DNA from: Streptomyces pinistramenti
Lineage (GTDB): Bacteria; Actinomycetota; Actinomycetes; Streptomycetales; Streptomycetaceae
Assembly (NCBI RefSeq): GCF_020564935.1
Contig: NZ_JAJCXB010000001.1
Coordinates: 62,001-126,000, forward strand
Length of the DNA: 64,000 bases
Reading direction: 5' to 3'
Made by a program: the position numbers and the translations under genes. Shown here piece after piece: positions 34,464 to 42,364 of this stretch (within the stretch, counting starts at the first letter, position 1; the number at the start of each line of letters is the position of its first letter). A model generated the notes under the pieces. It was not told the origin of the DNA and made no database searches. It saw nothing but the letters and a program-made list of their open reading frames with translations.

Positions 34464-35477
34464 TCAGACGTCTCGTTCTTCGCGCCCCACCGCGGCCGGC
34501 CCGGATCCCGGAGGCGCAGCGCCCTCCGCCTCGGCGCCGGCGTCCGGCCGCGCCCCGCGCTTCCGGCCCGGCACCACCCAGCCTGCACGGGCCAGTTCGA
34601 CGTTGAACTGGGCACCGGACAGCAGCGACAGGTGCGAGAACCACAGCCAGATGAGGAAGACCAGCGGCCCGGCGAGCGAACCGTAGAGGCGGTTGAAGGT
34701 GCCGACGTAGGACGCGTAGAACGTGAACGCCGCGGACGACACCAGCCACATCAGGACCGAGACCACCCCGCCCGGGACCGCCCGGCGCACCCCGCGGGAA
34801 CTCGGCGGTCCCGACCGGAACAGCACCATCACCAAGACCACCGCCAACACCAGCAGCAGCGGCCACTGAAGGATGCTCCAGGTGTCCGCGCCGACCGCGC
34901 CGAGCCTCAGCGACCGGCTGACCGCCGACGCGATCGGACCGCTGATCAGCAGTGCCACCGCGCTGCTGATCAGCAGCGCCATCAGCAGCAGCGCGGTGGC
35001 GAGGATGCGCGGCGCCTTGCGCCACGGCGGCCGGTCGTCCCGCACGCGGTTCATGGCGTGCAACGCCCGCCGGAACACCGCCAGATAGCTGCACGACGAC
35101 CACAGCGCGCTGACCAGCGCGCCGCTCACCAGCAGCCAGGCGGCGGTCCGCTGATGCGCCATGCCGACCAGCGCGCGCCGCAGGGTCGGGCCGGACTCGG
35201 CAGGGGCGATCGACGTGAGCTGGTTGATCAGCTGTTCGGTCGCCGCGGGGTCGGCGAGCCCGATCAGCGACACCGTCACGATCAGCGAAGGCAGCAGCGC
35301 CAGGACGGAGTAGTACGTCAGGCTCGCCGCCCAGTCCGTCACATCGTCGTTCCAGACCGACACCGGCGTACGGCGCAGCGCGGTACGGCACTGCGCCCAG
35401 CTCGGGAGCGGCGCCGCATCTGACCGCCCCGGGGCGCCGTCCCGAACGGTGTCCGGCGGCGAGGTGTCAGCGCACAC
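34464..35477 (-). CDS. YihY/BrkB-family membrane protein
   Basis: The 337-residue protein has about six membrane segments. The family signatures are clear: VTDWAASLTYYSVLALLPSLIV, LVSGALVSALWSSCSYLAVFRRALHAMN, and FNRLYGSLAGPLVFLIWLWFSHLSLLSGAQFN. The C-terminus is hydrophilic. I chose GTG 35477 because CTGGAGG lies just upstream. The biochemical role of the family is not settled. It converges on the pterin dehydratase gene. Confidence 0.9.
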   Translation of the reverse strand: MCADTSPPDTVRDGAPGRSDAAPLPSWAQCRTALRRTPVSVWNDDVTDWAASLTYYSVLALLPSLIVTVSLIGLADPAATEQLINQLTSIAPAESGPTLRRALVGMAHQRTAAWLLVSGALVSALWSSCSYLAVFRRALHAMNRVRDDRPPWRKAPRILATALLLMALLISSAVALLISGPIASAVSRSLRLGAVGADTWSILQWPLLLVLAVVLVMVLFRSGPPSSRGVRRAVPGGVVSVLMWLVSSAAFTFYASYVGTFNRLYGSLAGPLVFLIWLWFSHLSLLSGAQFNVELARAGWVVPGRKRGARPDAGAEAEGAAPPGSGPAAVGREERDV

Positions 35478-35805
35478 GTCGGCCTCCAGGAGCCTGGGCC
35501 CGAAAGGGCAGCCCGCCGCGCAGCCGGACCCGGCCGATGCTGCGCCGGGCAGCGTCCAACGGCCCGTCGGGCACGGCACGGCTGCCCGCCGGAAGGGCCG
35601 GTTCCGGCAGCACCGCCGCACGGACGCAGGCCGCCGATCCGCACAGAGCCGGCAGCGTCCGCTTCAGCTCACGGCGCATACCGCTCCCGCCCATGTCGCA
35701 TCCCTCATCTCGTATCCCCCATGTCATATCCGTCCTTCGTGTCGATGCGGGTGCCGATGTGGCGGGGGTGTGGGGTGGTCCTGGTGGCGGGGGTGTGGCG
35801 GTGGG
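35478..35805. other. Intergenic region, possible small ORF
   Basis: A minus-strand frame of about 75 codons from 35694 to 35467 (MRRELKRTLPALCGSAACVR) overlaps the BrkB start by 11 bases and could be a small gene, but there is no family match. Around 35690-35735 the sequence repeats CAT(C/A)TC(G/A)(T/C)ATCC-like blocks. G-rich T/G repeats lie at 35755-35805. Confidence 0.25.
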
Positions 35806-36456
35806 TCACGGGATCCGGGGGCGGTAGCCGACCGGGGCGATGCGGATCACCAGACGGGGCGGGCGGACGAGGCCCAACCTGTCGCGGCGGGCGGCGAGTT
35901 CGGCGGTGAGTGCGTCGAGGGCCTCGGTGGGATCGCCGAAGGCCAGTACCGCCCGTACCACGGCCCGCCGGCCGCGCACCCGCACCCGGGCGCCCGATAT
36001 GCCCGGCACCCGCAGGGCCGTATCCCGCAGCAGGGCGCCGACGCCCCGGCGGTCGAGCGAAGTCCGTACGCCCGGCAGCAGCGGTTCCCCGGCCAACTCC
36101 CGGCGTGCGCCCGGCGTGAGCGCCAGCACCACCATCGCCACCCCGGCCAGCGCGAGGGCCGAAGCGCCGCCGATCACCCACCAGTCGGTGGTGTGCACGG
36201 CGGCCGGTACGCCGCTCAACCAGTCCGGCCACGAGGGCGGTTGACCTCCGAAGGAGGCCGTGAAGCGCGGCGCGAGCAGGGCGGCGCAGCCGATCAGACC
36301 CATGAGGGCGGGCAGCACCACGGGCCCACGGCGCACCGACCTGACCCGCCGACGGCCGCGCGGCCGCCCGCCGCCCCGGCCGTCCGCACCGGCGCCCTCC
36401 GCCCCGTACGGCTTCTGCGCGGCGGCCCTCGCCGCCGCCACCTCACGACGATCCAT
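35806..36456 (-). CDS. DUF6286-type membrane protein of an Asp23/AmaP locus
   Basis: This encodes 216 residues. A basic N-terminus (about 1-45) is followed by two membrane segments (VLPALMGLIGCAALLA and VIGGASALALAGVAMVVLAL) and a cytoplasmic domain of about 100 residues: RTSLDRRGVGALLRDTALRVPGISGARVRVRGRRAVVRAVL. The fold resembles the AmaP/Asp23-like domains and the family now called DUF6286, usually found with Asp23 proteins in streptomycetes. The ATG at 36456 follows GAGGAGG. It is divergent from the sigma factor operon and probably shares its stress function. Confidence 0.72.
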   Translation of the reverse strand: MDRREVAAARAAAQKPYGAEGAGADGRGGGRPRGRRRVRSVRRGPVVLPALMGLIGCAALLAPRFTASFGGQPPSWPDWLSGVPAAVHTTDWWVIGGASALALAGVAMVVLALTPGARRELAGEPLLPGVRTSLDRRGVGALLRDTALRVPGISGARVRVRGRRAVVRAVLAFGDPTEALDALTAELAARRDRLGLVRPPRLVIRIAPVGYRPRIP

Positions 36457-36724
36457 CGCCGTCCTCCTCACGCCGCCCACCGGCCTCTCCGGCTTCATCG
36501 GCCACTCCGGCCCCGCCGGGCATTCCACCCCGTCCGACCCGCCTGCCCGCTGCCCAGCTGAAGTCAACCTCATGAGCTCGACCCGCCGGGCCCGGCCCCC
36601 GCCCACCGGCCGCTTCCCGCCCAGCGCCGCGCGCCACTCCGGGGAGACCACCCGCGAACCCGCCGAAATGCCCGGCCGGGCCCAGCGTCATGCCCGTCGG
36701 CAGGCCGGTCCCTGATGCGTTCAT
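36443..36724 (-). CDS. Uncertain Gly-rich small ORF before DUF6286 gene
   Basis: An ORF of 93 codons starts at ATG 36724 with a G-run ribosome site nine bases upstream, and overlaps the DUF6286 start by 14 bases. The product is rich in Gly, Ala and Arg, with no recognisable domain. It could be real and translationally coupled to the next gene, or it could be a leader with no product. Confidence 0.25.
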   Translation of the reverse strand: MNASGTGLPTGMTLGPAGHFGGFAGGLPGVARGAGREAAGGRGPGPAGRAHEVDFSWAAGRRVGRGGMPGGAGVADEAGEAGGRREEDGDGSS

Positions 36725-36828
36725 CGGTACGTCCCCCCCCATCGGCTCGGCGTGTCCCCGTAAGGGCACGGTACGTGCACCGTGCCGCCCGGCGCGTCCT
36801 CCCGGGGGCTGGAGATGAGCCGTCCGTC

Positions 36829-36861
36829 CCCTCCGGGTTCCCCGGCGGGGAACCCGGAGGG
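36829..36861. terminator. Perfect 15-base-pair hairpin
   Basis: Arms 36829-36843 and 36847-36861 are exact complements around a three-base loop. The element lies between the starts of two divergent units and not after a gene, so it may be an attenuator or regulatory hairpin and not a plain terminator. The remaining sequence to 37177 holds the sigma promoter: GGAAT at 37059-37063 and GTCCGATC from 37079 form a weak ECF-type candidate. Confidence 0.45.
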
Positions 36862-37177
36862 CCGGTACGCGCCCGCCTGGGCGGCGGCCGGAGCGGTGGA
36901 GTTCGCGGCCACCGCCGTGGCCCTCGCCATCGGCTCCTCGTCCGGTCCGGCGTCACGGCGCCCCCGCCTCCACGTTCGCGCCGCGGGGGCCGCGGCGCAC
37001 GGACCGGTCACCCGGTGTCCGCCGGTCGTCACGCACGACAGGCGGGAAATTTTCGGCCGGAATGCCCGCCCATCCGCAGTCCGATCGGTTACGAATCTCC
37101 TGTGTGAGGATTTTTGCCCCGAGCTGTCCAAGAGGCGGCAGGGGCGACGACCGCGCACGGAGGAGAGGAGCCGATGA

Positions 37178-37723
37178 GTGCCAGGACCCAGCGATGCCCT
37201 GCTGGCCGTACGTGCCGGGGAGGGGGACGAAGGGGCCTTCGAGGTGCTGGTACGCCGCCACAGCGGGCTGCTCCTGAGCCTCGCCACCCGGCTGCTCGGC
37301 AGCCGTGCCGACGCGGAGGACGCCGTGCAGGAGGCGTTCGTCAGCGCCTGGCGGAGAATGCCGGAATTCCGGGGCGATGCCATGTTCTCCACCTGGATAT
37401 ACCGGATCGTCACCAACCGGTGCCTGAACGTGCTGCGGAGCCGCCGCCCCACCCAGGACCTCGGCTCGGTCCCCGAACCGACCGCTCCGGAGCACGCGTC
37501 ATCGCCGGGGCGCGCCGCGGAATCCACCGCGGCCGTCGAGGCACTGTCCGAGGCCCTCACCGGCCTCACCCCCGAGCAGCGCGCCTGCTGGGTGCTGCGT
37601 GAACTGCACGGCCTGTCGTACGAGGAGATCGCCGAGGTCGTGGGCACCAGCCACCAGGCGGTGCGTGGCAGGGTTTTCCGCGCACGCCGCTATCTGACGG
37701 AGGTGATGGGCGCATGGCGCTAG
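37178..37723 (+). CDS. ECF-type RNA polymerase sigma factor
   Basis: The 181-residue sigma factor has region 2 at about residues 20-85 (EVLVRRHSGLLLSLATRLLG, DAEDAVQEAFVSAWRRM, STWIYRIVTNRCLNVLR) and region 4 at about 125-175 (LTPEQRACWVLRELHGLSYEEIAEVVGTSHQAVRGRVFRARRYL). The GTG at 37178 has GAGGAG upstream; a nearer ATG is out of frame. Its end overlaps the next gene by 10 bases. That gene carries an HxxxCxxC motif, so the pair looks like a sigma and anti-sigma unit. It likely directs its own operon under envelope stress. Confidence 0.92.
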   Translation: MPGPSDALLAVRAGEGDEGAFEVLVRRHSGLLLSLATRLLGSRADAEDAVQEAFVSAWRRMPEFRGDAMFSTWIYRIVTNRCLNVLRSRRPTQDLGSVPEPTAPEHASSPGRAAESTAAVEALSEALTGLTPEQRACWVLRELHGLSYEEIAEVVGTSHQAVRGRVFRARRYLTEVMGAWR

Positions 37724-38325
37724 CCGAGGACGACGACCCGACCCTGCCGTGCGGCCGCACGCTGTCGTCGGTATGGAGCCGGGCGGAGGAAGACGAGGGG
37801 GCGGCGGACGATCCGCACCTCGCCGAGTGCCCGTACTGCCGTGAGGCGCTGAGCCGCCTCGGCGTGCTGCACCGCTACGTCAGCGAGACGCGGCAGGCGG
37901 ACGAGGCCGAGAGCGCGGGGGCGCATGCGGAGCGGATCGCGGAGCGCTTCACCGCGCGGGTGATGGACCTGGTCAGGACCGAACTCCGGCCCGGACGCAC
38001 GCTGCCGCTCGGCGAGCCCGATGACGACGCCTGGATCACCGAGGCAGCGGCGGCGAAGGCGTTCAGAACCGCGGCGGAGCGGCTGCCCGGCGTGCACGCG
38101 GGCAGCTGCCGGGTCACCCTGACCGCTCCCGGAGGGCCGGTGAAGGTGGTCATGGAACTGGCGGCCGGTCTCACGTGGCCCGTGCCCGAACTGGCCGAGC
38201 GGGTCCGCCGGCAGATCCGGTCCGCCGCCGGGGACGGAGTCGGCATGTACGTCGCAGAGATCGATGTACGTGTCGTGGACCTGCTGGATGACACCGGGGA
38301 CGACAAGGAGGAGGGCCCCGCATGA
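37714..38325 (+). CDS. Zinc-motif/Asp23-domain protein, putative anti-sigma factor
   Basis: This encodes 203 residues. The N-terminal HLAECPYC (His35, Cys39, Cys42) matches the HxxxCxxC zinc motif of ZAS anti-sigma factors. The C-terminal part (about 100-195: RLPGVHAGSCRVTLTAPGGPVKVVMELAAGLTWPVPELAERVRRQI then GMYVAEIDVRVVDLL) has the Asp23/Gls24 alkaline-shock pattern. There is no membrane segment. The fusion joins a sigma-binding motif to an envelope-stress domain. It overlaps both neighbours (10 and 4 bases), so it is coupled to the sigma gene. Confidence 0.8.
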   Translation: MALAEDDDPTLPCGRTLSSVWSRAEEDEGAADDPHLAECPYCREALSRLGVLHRYVSETRQADEAESAGAHAERIAERFTARVMDLVRTELRPGRTLPLGEPDDDAWITEAAAAKAFRTAAERLPGVHAGSCRVTLTAPGGPVKVVMELAAGLTWPVPELAERVRRQIRSAAGDGVGMYVAEIDVRVVDLLDDTGDDKEEGPA

Positions 38326-38711
38326 GCCGGCCGCAAGGGGATCAGTCACCACGGCATCAGCCGCAACAGCACGCACGGGTGCTGAAGGCCGCGGCCGAAG
38401 CCGCACGGGAGACGCCGGGCGTCGCCTTTCTGCGGCCCGGCCTGGGCGACCTGCTGCGTGGCGCGGTGCCGCGCAGGTCAGGCGGCGGCCCGGCGGCCGA
38501 CACCCGCATGACCGGTGTACGGGCGGAGCGCCAGGACCACCCCGAACGCTGGCACCTGCGCATCCACCTCGCGGTCCGCACCGGCCACCGGGCCCTCGAC
38601 GTCACCCGTGCCGTCCGGGCCCGCACCGGGACCGCCGTACGGGAAGCACTCGCCGACGGCGGCCCGGCCCCCGCGGTGAGCATCACGGTGACGGTCACCG
38701 ACATCACCTGA
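38322..38711 (+). CDS. Small Asp23-like protein, third gene of sigma operon
   Basis: This encodes 129 residues with the start overlapping the previous stop (ATGA). The C-terminal half (WHLRIHLAVRTGHRALDVTRAVRARTGTAVREAL then VSITVTVTDIT) reads like a short Asp23-type alpha-beta unit; the N-terminus is rich in Gln and Arg. I infer that it partners the other Asp23-domain protein. No known catalytic residues are visible. Confidence 0.7.
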   Translation: MSRPQGDQSPRHQPQQHARVLKAAAEAARETPGVAFLRPGLGDLLRGAVPRRSGGGPAADTRMTGVRAERQDHPERWHLRIHLAVRTGHRALDVTRAVRARTGTAVREALADGGPAPAVSITVTVTDIT

Positions 38712-38738
38712 AAACCTGCTGCTTCCCGGCGCCACAGG

Positions 38739-39602
38739 TCAGCAGTGCCGGTGGACGTACCCGCTCTCGTCCTTCGGGCGGACGTCGCGGTCGCGCAGGA
38801 CGAGGGAGAGGGACGAGCCCCAGGACTTGCAGGCCGCGGTGAGGTCCTGCGCCCGGTACTCGATGTCGAAGACCCGGTTGTCGTAGGCCGTCGCGAACTG
38901 CTCGCACTCCTGATAGCGGCCGCATTCTTCGGTCACGGCGAAGTCGAAGCCGATACGGGCGTGTTCGCCGACCAGGTCCGTGGTGTTCTTCTGGGCGATG
39001 GCCAGGCCCTGCCGGTGGGCGCGTGCGGCGAGCAGGCGGGCGAAGGCCGCCGCGTCGTCGGCGTCGAGCAGGCCGTGCGAGCGCTGGTAGGAGTCGAGAT
39101 TGTCGGGCTCCACCGCGTCGAAGCCCGCGGTGGCGCATCCGTCGATCCAGCGGCCCACCACCTCGGCCAGCGCGGCACGCCGCGATCCGGTCGAGATGTC
39201 CAGCAGGGGCTCGTCCCAGTCCTCGTCGATGACCAGGTCGCCGTCGGGCCCGCCCTTCCGCAGGAGCAGTTCCGGGTGGTGCCGCTGCCACCAGCGCACC
39301 GTCTCCTTGCCGGGCTGGGTCTGGAACGCGTTGACGTAGCAGACGTTGTAGAGACCCGGCACGGGCTTCGCGGTGCGGTCGCGGGAGACCACCCGCACAT
39401 CGGGTGCGGGCCGGTAGGGGCCGCCCAGTTGGTAGTCGAACGCGGCGTGGGCCCGCGGCCGCCGTACGTCCCCGGTCGCGTCCCCGGTCGCGGCGGACGC
39501 TCCGGAGTGCGGCCCTCCGGAACCGGTGGCGGGGGTGCACCCCGCGAGGCAGGCCAGTATCAGGAGGAGCGCGGGCACGCCGCGGCGAAGGGAAGAGGAC
39601 AC
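38739..39602 (-). CDS. GH114-family lipoprotein, polygalactosaminidase-like
   Basis: This 287-residue lipoprotein has signal peptide residues 1-21 and lipobox LAGC with Cys22. A disordered Gly/Ala stretch is followed by the GH114 domain: FDYQLGGPY, YNVCYVNAFQTQPG, DEDWDEPLLDIS, GFDAVEPDNLDSYQRSHGL, IAQKNTTDL, TEECGRYQECEQF. These match endo alpha-1,4-polygalactosaminidase-like enzymes, which cut galactosaminoglycans. The start GTG 39602 is chosen because the signal peptide begins there; the ribosome site is weak. It is tethered outside the membrane and may trim the producer's or a neighbour's polysaccharide. Confidence 0.85.
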   Translation of the reverse strand: MSSSLRRGVPALLLILACLAGCTPATGSGGPHSGASAATGDATGDVRRPRAHAAFDYQLGGPYRPAPDVRVVSRDRTAKPVPGLYNVCYVNAFQTQPGKETVRWWQRHHPELLLRKGGPDGDLVIDEDWDEPLLDISTGSRRAALAEVVGRWIDGCATAGFDAVEPDNLDSYQRSHGLLDADDAAAFARLLAARAHRQGLAIAQKNTTDLVGEHARIGFDFAVTEECGRYQECEQFATAYDNRVFDIEYRAQDLTAACKSWGSSLSLVLRDRDVRPKDESGYVHRHC

Positions 39603-39737
39603 GGCGGCTTTCGGCTTTCGGTCGGGGAGCGGATGCGGGGGCGGGACAACGGGCTGAACGTTACGGGCCGCCCCCGGATCCAGCGGCGGCAGCACCGCCC
39701 GCAGGAGCATCCGGCACCGAGTACGCCCCGCCCGCCG

Positions 39738-41132
39738 TCAGCCCAGGCCGCGCGCCCGCCGGAAACGGGCCAGCCCGTCCGCCAGGTCCACCAGCGGCTC
39801 CGGGTAGTCCCGCGCCGCCCGCTCCCCCGCGGCCGACGTCCACGGCCGGTGCGCGGCCGCACCCGCGAGGCCCGCCAACTCCGGTACCCAGCGCCGGACA
39901 TACTCCCCGCGCGGATCGAACCGCCTGCCCTGGACGAGTGGGTTGAGAACCCGGTTGGGCCGCGTGTCGGTGCCGGTGCCCGCCATCCACTGCCAGTTCA
40001 GCTGGTTGTTGGCGAGGTCGCCGTCCACCAGCAGGTCCAGGAAGTGCCGTGCGCCCACCCGCCAGTCCACGTACAGCGTCTTCGTCAGGAACCCGGCGAC
40101 CAGCATCCGTGCGCGGTTGTGCATCCAGCCCTCGTGCAGCAGCTGCCGCATCGCCGCGTCCACGACCGGGTAGCCGGTGCGGCCCTCCTGCCACGCCGCC
40201 ACCTCCGCGGTGTCCTGCCGCCAACGGTCGCCCCTGGTGCGGTAGTCGGCGGTCGCCGCGTCCGGGCGCGCGGCCAGTACCTGGTGGTGGAAGTCCCGCC
40301 AGGCCAGCTGCCGTACGAAGGCCCGCGCGCCGGGATCGTCCCGGTCGGCCGCCTTGCGGACCAGTTCCACCGGCGAGAGGCAGCCGAAGTGCAGATACGG
40401 CGACAGGCGCGAGGTGGCATCGCCGGGGAGATCGTCGTGCCGGTCCTCGTAGGCGGCCAGGCCGGACCGCTGCCAGGCCCCGAAACGGCGGCGGCCGGCC
40501 GTCTCGCCGCCCTCGGGCAGTGCCGGTGACGGCATCCCGCCGGGGCACAGGCCGCCGGCCGTCGGCAGCGGATCGGAGCGCACCCCGTCCGGTACCGGAA
40601 CGGTGCGCGGCGCGGGCCGTACCGTGCGCAGCCCCTCGGCCCGCCAGCGCCGGAAGTACGGGGTGAAGACGGCGAAATGGCCGCTGCCCCGGTCCGTGCC
40701 CCGCTGCCCCGCCGGCAGCACCGCGCCCGGCGGCACCGCCGTGATCACCCCGTCGTGCACCACGAGCGCACGCCGCGCCGCGGCCAGCTCAGCGCCCAGC
40801 CGCCGCTCCCTGCGCAACGCGTACGCCGAGACCCCGGCCGCGACGTGCACCTCCCCGGCCCCGGTTTCCTCGGCCACCCGGCAGGTCTCGGCGACCACTT
40901 CCCCCGTACGGATGACCAGCTGCCCGCCGCGGTCGCGGAGCCGGGCCGCCAGATCGGCCAGCGCGGCGGCGAGGAAAACGGCGCGGTTGGGCACCGTGAA
41001 CCCCGCGTCCGCGACACCGGAGTCGACGACGAACAGCGGCACCACCCGGGCGGCGGAACGCAGGGCGGCGTCCAGGACGGGCTGATCGTGCACCCGCAGA
41101 TCTGAACTGAACAGACAAATCGCCACATCCAT
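39738..41132 (-). CDS. phr: Deoxyribodipyrimidine photolyase
   Basis: The 464-residue flavoprotein repairs UV-induced cyclobutane dimers. The N-terminal antenna-binding domain (LFSSDLRVHDQPVLDAAL) and the C-terminal FAD domain are both present: SRLSPYLHFGCLSPVEL, QLAWRDFHHQVLA, MHNRARMLVAGFLTK, LLDGDLANNQLNWQWMAGTG-type motif (here LVDGDLANNQLNWQW), and DPRGEYVRRWVPEL. Tryptophans of the electron-transfer chain are in place. The start is ATG 41132. I cannot say from sequence whether it uses a deazaflavin or folate antenna. Confidence 0.95.
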   Translation of the reverse strand: MDVAICLFSSDLRVHDQPVLDAALRSAARVVPLFVVDSGVADAGFTVPNRAVFLAAALADLAARLRDRGGQLVIRTGEVVAETCRVAEETGAGEVHVAAGVSAYALRRERRLGAELAAARRALVVHDGVITAVPPGAVLPAGQRGTDRGSGHFAVFTPYFRRWRAEGLRTVRPAPRTVPVPDGVRSDPLPTAGGLCPGGMPSPALPEGGETAGRRRFGAWQRSGLAAYEDRHDDLPGDATSRLSPYLHFGCLSPVELVRKAADRDDPGARAFVRQLAWRDFHHQVLAARPDAATADYRTRGDRWRQDTAEVAAWQEGRTGYPVVDAAMRQLLHEGWMHNRARMLVAGFLTKTLYVDWRVGARHFLDLLVDGDLANNQLNWQWMAGTGTDTRPNRVLNPLVQGRRFDPRGEYVRRWVPELAGLAGAAAHRPWTSAAGERAARDYPEPLVDLADGLARFRRARGLG

Positions 41133-41192
41133 GACGCATCCTTACCGCACTCCGGCCGCACTCGCGGGCCGGTACGGCGGCTCCCGCTCCGG

Positions 41193-42260
41193 TCACACGA
41201 AGGGGAGCCCCCGCCACGGCGAAGCGGGATCCTGGGTGAGGACCCGGTGGACGTGCAGCGCCTCGGTGTACGGGGTGCCGAACCAGCCGTTGTCGAACGC
41301 GAGCATCCGGCCGAGCGCGTACCCCGCGCCGAACTCCTCCCAGGAGCCGTAAGCCTCCCTGGCCTGCGCGCCGATCCGCGTCACGGCCTGCTCGGCCTGC
41401 GGCGGTGCGCACAGCCTGGCGCCCAGGCCCCGGCGGACGAGGTTCACGGCGTGGGCGAGGTCCAGCGCGACGAGGGACACGACCTGGCCGCCCGCGGGCA
41501 GCAACCCGTCCGTGCGGAACCGCTCTTCGTAACGGGCCGCCAGCTCGGGCACCCCGGTGTCCGCGGTTTCCGCGTCGCCTTCCGGGGCGTCTTCTTCGCC
41601 ATCGGCGCGGGCGCGCAGCGCCTTCTCCGTGCCGGCCGGGACGAACTGCCCGCCGAGCAGTTGGTCAAGCCGCTGCTGCCAGGCCGCCGGATCGGTCACC
41701 GACCACTGCTCCCGCAGCGTCTGCGCGTCCGACGCATGGTCGAGGAAGACGGTGCCCAGTTCGTTCCACGGGACGCTGTGGTGCACGGCGATCGGCGCGC
41801 CGCAGGCCAGGCCGTGGGCGAGCGGCCCGTGCAGCGGCCCGGCGGTGTGCGTGCTGAGCAGGCCGCCCGGCCGGACGCCGAACCGCCCGCGGGCGTGCAG
41901 CCAGGCGGCGCGGTGCGCGCCCGTCGCGGCCAGATAGGCGGCGCACGGTGTGCCCGGGTTGACCGCGAGACACCACTTGTCGTTCGGCCAGTCCTGCGCC
42001 AGTTCCTCCACCGTGACCCGGTCGAAGAACTGCTGCGGCTGCCAGGGCGGCAGCATCCCGCGGGTCAGGACGGGGATGCACTTCCCGCCCGCCACGGGGT
42101 CGTCGTAGACCGGCAGCGGGTCCTGGCCCTGCTGCGGCACCGCCAGATACAAGTCCTCGCCCGCGACGGCGGCGAGCTGCCCGTCCCGGTCCCCACGCGC
42201 CGTTGCTTCGCACAGCCGCCGCTCGGTATCCGTCGGCGGCATCCATTCCGGAGTACCCAC
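41193..42260 (-). CDS. SseB/DUF1266-domain protein
   Basis: The protein of about 355 residues has an N-terminal part like SseB (LYLAVPQQGQDPLPVYDDPVAGGKCIPVLTRG), a middle linker, and a C-terminal DUF1266 region (AREAYGSWEEFGAGYALGRMLAFDNGWFG). No catalytic motif is known for either. SseB-like domains occur in proteins linked to secretion and bacterial competition, but here the context is a photolyase gene and a methyltransferase. The start GTG 42260 is preferred; a GTG/ATG choice nearby remains open. Confidence 0.72.
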   Translation of the reverse strand: MGTPEWMPPTDTERRLCEATARGDRDGQLAAVAGEDLYLAVPQQGQDPLPVYDDPVAGGKCIPVLTRGMLPPWQPQQFFDRVTVEELAQDWPNDKWCLAVNPGTPCAAYLAATGAHRAAWLHARGRFGVRPGGLLSTHTAGPLHGPLAHGLACGAPIAVHHSVPWNELGTVFLDHASDAQTLREQWSVTDPAAWQQRLDQLLGGQFVPAGTEKALRARADGEEDAPEGDAETADTGVPELAARYEERFRTDGLLPAGGQVVSLVALDLAHAVNLVRRGLGARLCAPPQAEQAVTRIGAQAREAYGSWEEFGAGYALGRMLAFDNGWFGTPYTEALHVHRVLTQDPASPWRGLPFV

Positions 42261-42305
42261 GAGCCCGACCTTACGGCGCCCGGCGGCACGGGCGGCGCCC
42301 GGGTG

Positions 42306-42322
42306 CTTGCCGAACCGGCAAG
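42306..42322. promoter_or_regulatory. Palindrome before His-rich methyltransferase gene
   Basis: CTTGCCG (42306-42312), AAC, CGGCAAG (42316-42322) is a perfect inverted repeat about 43 bases before the methyltransferase start, with GGCAAATTGC following. It is a candidate operator of unknown regulator. Confidence 0.4.
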
Positions 42323-42364
42323 GCAAATTGCTCCCCGAAGCTCCGATGGCGCAGGCTCGGCGCC

